DNA of 64,000 bases from Bacillota bacterium (GTDB lineage: Bacteria; Bacillota; Clostridia; Christensenellales; Borkfalkiaceae), in contig JAHZBZ010000010.1 in NCBI GenBank assembly GCA_019423125.1, positions 1-64,000 of the forward strand, written 5' to 3'. Each line of letters starts with the position of its first letter. Within the stretch, counting starts at the first letter, position 1. A program made the position numbers and the translations under genes. Shown here in pieces: positions 63,325-64,000 of the stretch. A model generated the notes under the pieces. It did no database searches. It had not been told where the DNA came from and saw only the letters and a program-made list of their open reading frames with translations.

Positions 63325-63381
63325 GTGCGTTTCGGCGGCGATTTTCTGCATAATCCGACCTTTTTCCGCATACTATGCCGT

Positions 63382-64000
63382 ATGGCAGAATATTACGAGG
63401 GCACGCGCCGCTATCGCCGCTATCGGCGTCCCTTCAAACTCAAAAAATGGATGTTTGCCGTGCTCTTTCTCGCAGTCGGCGTGGGCATATTTGCCTATTA
63501 CCGCGGCAGGATGTCAGACCTCTTATACGGCCTGAGCGAGGCGACGGTGCGCGCCTATGCGACGCAGGCGCTCAACGACGCGGCGCTGGAGGCGCTGTCC
63601 TGGAACGGCACGGAATACGACGACCTGATCGTCGTGACGCGCGGAGAGGACGGCAAGGTGGAGAGCATAGAGGCGGACGCCTATAACATCAACCTGATCG
63701 CCAGAGAGACGACGGCGCTTGCGATCTCCAAGCTGGGTGCCGCGTGTGAACAGGGAGTCGGGGTCCCGCTCGGCGCGTTCACGGGCATGGAGCTGTTTTC
63801 CGGCTTCGGGCCGGAGATCACCTTCCGCGTGCTTGCGGAAGGGAGCGTCGCCTGTTCGTTCGATTCCTCCTTCCGCACGGCGGGCATCAACCAGACTTTG
63901 CATTCGGTGTATCTCGATCTCGGAGCGACGGTGAGCATCGTGCTCCCTTCGGGCAACCGCGAGATCGTGGTCAGCACGCAGGTGCTTTTGTGTGAGAGCG
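63382..64000 (+). CDS. yunB: Sporulation protein YunB (partial, runs off the window)
   Basis: A 206-codon partial frame with no stop before the window edge. The N-terminus is basic (RRYRRYRRPFKLKKW), followed by one membrane helix (about 24-43). The exterior part has ATVRAYATQALNDAALEAL, a DGKVESIEADAYNINLIAR segment and PLGAFTGMELFSGFGP, the conserved features of YunB. YunB is made in the mother cell during sporulation and is needed for normal spore formation in Bacillus. The ATG at 63382 is preferred by position, though its ribosome site is weak. It indicates a spore-forming or formerly spore-forming lineage. Confidence 0.85.
   Translation, partial: MAEYYEGTRRYRRYRRPFKLKKWMFAVLFLAVGVGIFAYYRGRMSDLLYGLSEATVRAYATQALNDAALEALSWNGTEYDDLIVVTRGEDGKVESIEADAYNINLIARETTALAISKLGAACEQGVGVPLGAFTGMELFSGFGPEITFRVLAEGSVACSFDSSFRTAGINQTLHSVYLDLGATVSIVLPSGNREIVVSTQVLLCES

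Noticed and set aside
63120..63371. Minus-strand frame between the GH36 gene and yunB
   Set aside because: No ribosome site or family; it is antisense to the membrane-protein remnant.

Overview
The window is a GC-rich, almost fully coding stretch from an anaerobic Gram-positive bacterium of the class Clostridia. Evidence for this is the ferredoxin-dependent metabolism (Rnf complex, indolepyruvate:ferredoxin oxidoreductase, anaerobic class III ribonucleotide reductase, rubredoxin), Firmicutes-type genes (rqcH, maf, luxS/mtnN, minD with minE, trigger factor-clpP-clpX), a sporulation gene (yunB) at the right edge, GGAGG-type ribosome binding sites and frequent TTG/GTG starts. The family is uncertain; a Christensenellales-like gut lineage would fit. 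TGA is used as an ordinary stop throughout.

Layout. 1-3.25 kb (minus strand): tRNA-Gly and the operon mtnN-luxS-ung-apgM, with a sigma-A promoter overlaid by two perfect palindromes. 3.4-5.7 kb: exonuclease and rRNA m5C methyltransferase. 5.67-7.26 kb: a 1.6 kb gene-free island with a strong terminator, a diverged duplication and a 10-bp tandem repeat. 7.26-10.9 kb: a 1222-residue surface protein. 11.1-17.9 kb: split TauE/SafE permease, the full rnfCDGEAB operon and a HAD phosphatase. 18.2-21.4 kb: ppx-HD, maf and an actin-like MreB relative. 21.5-26.9 kb: paaK-iorA-iorB-paaK-ACT. 27.1-33.1 kb: GH13 glycosidase, then a GyrB/ParE-ParC type II topoisomerase pair. 33.2-36.7 kb (minus): two GT8 glycosyltransferases and rqcH. 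36.8-40.3 kb: tig-clpP-clpX. 40.4-43.3 kb: feoA-feoB and an RluA-type pseudouridine synthase. 43.3-46.2 kb: 37-bp tandem repeats, then an arsR-type repressor and a heavy-metal ATPase. 46.4-49.8 kb: purine permease and adenine deaminase. 49.9-51.5 kb: minD and minE separated by an opposed membrane gene. 51.8-55.2 kb: nrdD-nrdG-dut and rubredoxin. 55.3-58.3 kb: two-component system with two membrane proteins. 58.4-64 kb: butanol-type dehydrogenase, an interrupted cyclophilin-like lipoprotein, two small helical proteins, a divergent GH36 enzyme, a membrane-protein remnant and yunB.

How the genes work together. IorAB oxidises aromatic 2-oxoacids to aryl-acetyl-CoA and reduces ferredoxin. The flanking PaaK ligases interconvert aryl-acetate and its CoA thioester, and Rnf can use the reduced ferredoxin to reduce NAD+ while pumping ions. 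The alcohol dehydrogenase is an NAD(P)H sink. FeoAB supplies iron for the many Fe-S proteins. NrdDG and Dut feed DNA precursors, and MtnN-LuxS recycle S-adenosylhomocysteine and make AI-2.

Most unusual observations: a cyclophilin-like lipoprotein whose conserved Trp codon is TGA with intact coding beyond it; an RnfD with an extra FMN-binding-like C-terminal domain and a non-canonical flavinylation motif; a 221-bp feoB/pseudouridine synthase overlap; a trigger factor with a histone-like Lys/Ala tail; a minDE locus split by an opposed gene; and three unexplained repeat structures.
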